Shown piece by piece: positions 61,552 to 64,000 of a stretch of DNA of 64,000 bases (the stretch's first letter is position 1; every line of letters starts with the position of its first letter). The stretch comes from Burkholderia ambifaria AMMD (lineage in GTDB: Bacteria > Pseudomonadota > Gammaproteobacteria > Burkholderiales > Burkholderiaceae), in the NCBI RefSeq assembly GCF_000203915.1, contig NC_008391.1:620001-684000 (forward strand), read 5' to 3'. The position numbers and the translations under genes were made by a program. The notes under the pieces were generated by a model, which worked only from the letters and a program-made list of their open reading frames with translations, searched no databases and was not told the DNA's origin.

Positions 61552-61890
61552 GGCGGATTCGTCTGTCGAAAGCGGGAGCAGCCTCGAACGCTACCGGTCG
61601 ACGATGGCAGATACGTGACAGCAGCGGCCGAAGCTGCGCCAGCAATCACTGACAACGCCATTGGCGGGTTCCTGCACGGCGCGCCGCTTCGGAAGCGCAT
61701 CGAAGCGTGCCGGCGCGCGCTACAGGCGTCGTTGCCGACCGTGGCATCCGGCCTCATCCGTAGCGCCGCACCGCCCGCCGGCCGTTGACCCACATCAACC
61801 GCCCATCACCGGGCCGTGCGCGCACGATGCGCGACGAGTAGCCTTGAAACACGAGGCGCGCGAACACGATCGCGCGGTGGGGAGGCGAGC
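61552..61890. other. Gap before the alcohol dehydrogenase
   Basis: No gene is seen. The right half carries the FNR-type box and the ribosome binding site of the dehydrogenase. Confidence 0.45.
61785..61798 (+). promoter_or_regulatory. FNR-type box TTGACCCACATCAA
   Basis: A full TTGAC-N4-ATCAA dyad centred 100 bp before the alcohol dehydrogenase start. A class II start would be near 61833. Confidence 0.78.
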
Positions 61891-62880
61891 ATGCTCGCGA
61901 TGATGTTTGACGGCACGACACCGCATTTGCGCGAAGCGCGCATGCCGGATCCGTCGCCTGCTGCCGGTCAGCTCCTGATCGACGTCCATGCGTGCGGCGT
62001 CTGCCGAACCGATCTGCACGTCGTCGACGGCGAACTCGCTCATCCGAAACTGCCGCTGATTCCGGGCCACGAAATCGTCGGAACGGTGCGCGTGCTCGGC
62101 GAAGGCGTCAGCGGTTTCTCCGTCGGCGACCGGGTGGGCGTACCGTGGCTCGGCTCGACCTGCGGGCATTGCGCGTATTGCGCATCGGGCCGGGAAAACC
62201 TGTGTGACAACCCGGGCTTCACCGGCTATACGATCGACGGCGGCTATGCCGAGTGCACCGTCGCCGACCATCGGTATTGCGTGCATCTGCCGCGGCGCTA
62301 TGCCGACCTGGAAGCCGCTCCGCTACTGTGCGCCGGGCTGATCGGTTATCGAACCTTGCGCATGGCGGGCGATGCTCGCCGGATCGGAATCTACGGCTTC
62401 GGCGCCGCGGCCCATCTCGTCGCGCAGGTCGCGCATCGCGAAGGACGCAAGGTGTTTGCGTTGACGAAGCACGGCGACACCGTGGCGCAGCAGCTCGCGC
62501 GGTCGCTGGGCGCCGCATGGGCCGGCGGCAGCGACGAAGCGCCGCCCGAGCCGCTCGATGCGGCGCTGATCTTCGCGCCGGTCGGTGCGCTGGTGCCGGC
62601 CGCGCTGCGGGCGGTCGACAAAGGCGGGATCGTCGTCTGCGGCGGCATTCACATGAGCGACATCCCGGCCTTTCCGTACGCGTGGCTGTGGGGTGAGCGC
62701 CGCATCGCGTCGGTGGCCAACCTGACGCGTGCGGATGCAGTCGAATTCATGCGGATCGCGGACGCGATGCCGCTGCAGGTCGAGGCCGTTCGCTATGCGC
62801 TGACCGATGCCAACCGCGCACTCGACGACTTGCGCAGCGGGCGCGTGTCGGGCGCCGCAGTGCTGGGCATGCGCGGTTGA
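61891..62880 (+). CDS. Zinc-dependent alcohol dehydrogenase
   Basis: A 329-residue medium-chain dehydrogenase. The catalytic zinc ligands are HACGVCRTDLH (Cys) and PGHEIVG (His-Glu); the structural zinc region is CGHCAYCASGRENLC. The Rossmann segment reads IGIYGFGAAAHLVAQVA. GGGGAGG precedes the ATG. The type resembles AdhP-like or YjgB-like dehydrogenases that reduce aldehydes to alcohols; under oxygen limitation that would re-oxidise NADH. The FNR box upstream supports anaerobic or low-oxygen induction. The second fnr gene lies convergently 27 bp downstream. Confidence 0.88.
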   Translation: MLAMMFDGTTPHLREARMPDPSPAAGQLLIDVHACGVCRTDLHVVDGELAHPKLPLIPGHEIVGTVRVLGEGVSGFSVGDRVGVPWLGSTCGHCAYCASGRENLCDNPGFTGYTIDGGYAECTVADHRYCVHLPRRYADLEAAPLLCAGLIGYRTLRMAGDARRIGIYGFGAAAHLVAQVAHREGRKVFALTKHGDTVAQQLARSLGAAWAGGSDEAPPEPLDAALIFAPVGALVPAALRAVDKGGIVVCGGIHMSDIPAFPYAWLWGERRIASVANLTRADAVEFMRIADAMPLQVEAVRYALTDANRALDDLRSGRVSGAAVLGMRG

Positions 62881-62907
62881 TCGGCTCGACGGCGCCATGC
62901 GGCGCGA

Positions 62908-63681
62908 TCAGATTTGCCGCAGGCCTTCCAGATCGACGATCCGGATCTGCTTGCCCTGCGTCGCGACGAGCCCCTTGTGCTGGAACTTCGACAGCATGCG
63001 GCTGACCGTTTCGAGTTTCATCCCGAGATATTCGCCGATCTCGTCACGCGTCATCCGCAAGACGAATTCCGCGGCCGAATAGCCGCGCGCCTTGAAGCGT
63101 GCGGACAGATTCAGCAGGAACGCGGCCACGCGCTGTTCGGCGGACATCGTGCCGAGCAGCAGCATCTGCGACGATTCGCGCACGATCTCGCCGCCCATCA
63201 TCTGATACACGTGATGCTGCATCGGCCGCACTTCGCGGCACATCTGCTCGAGCTGGCCGAACGGAATGATGCAGACCGTGCTGTCCTCGAGCGCGATCGC
63301 GTCGCCGTTGTGGTGCCCGGTGTGCACGCCATCGAGCCCGAGCGACTCGCCGACGAGCTGGAAGCCGGTGATCTGTTCGTTGCCGTCGCGATGCATCACG
63401 ATGGTCTTGAACGACCCGGTTCGCACCGCATAGATGCTGTTGAACGCATCGCCCGCGCGGAACAGCGTTTCGCCGCGCTTGACGTGACGCGTCGTGCAGA
63501 TCATCGCGTCGACGCGCGCGAAATCGTCAGGCGAAAGATCGGATGGCATGCAGACGGTACGCAACGCGCACGTCGAACAGCGGGCTGCGGCGCGCTTGGG
63601 CTGATCGGCCGGCTGGACCGCGTGCAGCGGGATGAACGGGCGTGACGGCATGGTCGTCGAGACTTCGGCACTGCTCTGCAT
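62908..63681 (-). CDS. fnr: FNR-type oxygen-sensing transcription regulator (second copy)
   Basis: A 257-residue Crp/Fnr regulator, clearly a paralogue of the one at 4671-5450; whole blocks (SSQMLLLGTMSAEQRVA, LGMKLETVSRM) are identical or nearly so. Iron-sulfur ligands C35, C38, C44 (CSTCALRTVC) and C136 (TVCIIPF) are conserved, as is the E-xx-SR recognition helix, so both proteins should read the same boxes. It has the same upstream TTGTAGGG dyad as the first copy but is not next to a receiver gene. Two copies may differ in oxygen sensitivity or expression timing. Confidence 0.88.
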   Translation of the reverse strand: MQSSAEVSTTMPSRPFIPLHAVQPADQPKRAAARCSTCALRTVCMPSDLSPDDFARVDAMICTTRHVKRGETLFRAGDAFNSIYAVRTGSFKTIVMHRDGNEQITGFQLVGESLGLDGVHTGHHNGDAIALEDSTVCIIPFGQLEQMCREVRPMQHHVYQMMGGEIVRESSQMLLLGTMSAEQRVAAFLLNLSARFKARGYSAAEFVLRMTRDEIGEYLGMKLETVSRMLSKFQHKGLVATQGKQIRIVDLEGLRQI

Positions 63682-64000
63682 GGTCGGCTCCAGTTGGGGC
63701 AGCGGCGGCTCGCCGTTCGGGCGGAATCGCGCTGGCCGTTGTACCGGCGGCCTTGGTGTCTGCCGCCTTCCTCTCGGGAAAGCCTCATCGGACGCGCAGG
63801 AAGACCGATCACGCCGGTCTCGACGATGCTGCTGCCCTGGCTCCGTGAGGCACGTTTGCTTTTCGGAATGCAGTATGGATGTTGCGCGCCGTCAAGAAAA
63901 TCAGCGGGAATTGAAGTTGCGGTAGGTGAAAGGGAAGTCTTGTAGGGAGATTCCTACAGGGGCGCGGCAACTTGTCGCGATCGGCGCTGGCATGCGCCGG
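63682..64000. other. Region upstream of the second fnr gene, to the window edge
   Basis: No gene is supported. The right part holds the conserved TTGTAGGG dyad about 260 bp before the fnr start; it may also serve a gene beyond the window. Confidence 0.45.
63922..63958 (-). promoter_or_regulatory. Inverted-repeat operator TTGTAGGGAGATTCCTACA with a leading half-site
   Basis: The dyad TTGTAGGGAGATTCCTACA at 63940-63958 differs from the copy at 5950 mainly by one base in its core. A GTAGG half-site lies 20 bp before the GTAGG of the dyad (63922 against 63942), exactly as at the first fnr locus. Confidence 0.6.

Noticed and set aside
1..64000. CRISPR arrays, rRNA or tRNA genes, insertion sequences
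   Set aside because: I looked for regular spaced repeats, rRNA blocks, tRNA cloverleafs at the island edges and transposase genes and saw none; a tRNA scan was not possible by eye.

Overview
The window is high-GC DNA with the codon usage and gene set of a Burkholderia cepacia complex-like bacterium, probably a secondary replicon. Pointers to this are Burkholderia-type contact-dependent inhibition (bcp) genes, DUF4148, DUF1488 and DUF3562 proteins, two FNR paralogues, and many universal stress and small stress-type genes. The stress set resembles the low-oxygen-activated (lxa) locus described in B. cenocepacia. The taxonomic call is inference from gene content.

Layout. (1) 324-2955: an aromatic amino acid permease and an aromatic aminotransferase, ending at a strong terminator. 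(2) 3085-5875: small stress-type genes (DUF488, DUF1488, an HPF-like protein) behind an exact FNR-type box, then a minus-strand pair of a receiver-only protein and FNR. (3) 6064-10305: a trans-3-hydroxy-L-proline module with a reductase, a GntR regulator, a LivK-like binding protein and a dehydratase carrying Thr in place of the second catalytic Cys. (4) 10488-21045: a class A PBP, a PilZ protein, small secreted proteins, a NarL-type two-component pair, a UspA behind an FNR box, a cupin and a DedA-rhodanese fusion.

(5) 21046-35334: an accessory island with lower GC towards its right end. It holds a complete CDI locus, bcpA (3028 codons), bcpI and bcpB. Between bcpI and bcpB is a mosaic scar: a fragment of bcpA, a 154-bp copy of bcpB, an orphan toxin tail fused in frame to that copy, and an intact orphan immunity-like gene. 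Three further immunity-like or unknown genes follow bcpB, one of them Imm42-like.

(6) 35755-47239: a second group of low-oxygen or stress-type genes (tandem Usp, DUF3562, chemoreceptor, sigma-54 activator, hybrid kinase, DUF4142, PRC-barrel, CBS and several tiny proteins). (7) 47447-52422: MipA, then a coupled FAN1-like nuclease and XPD/DinG-like helicase. (8) 52478-58499: an IclR regulator, a murA paralogue, and an MHS transporter divergent from an HPPD-family dioxygenase; PcaR-like operator sequences precede the regulator and lie between transporter and dioxygenase. (9) 58680-61551: hipBA, then an esterase remnant and a truncated CDF transporter. (10) 61891-63681: a zinc alcohol dehydrogenase behind an exact FNR-type box, and the second FNR.

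Two regulatory themes tie the window together. Exact or near-exact FNR boxes precede at least four stress or redox genes. An unusual conserved box (TTGTAGGG-N-GATTCCTACA, plus a half-site exactly 20 bp before it) lies upstream of both fnr loci, which suggests shared control by a NarL/FixJ-type regulator.
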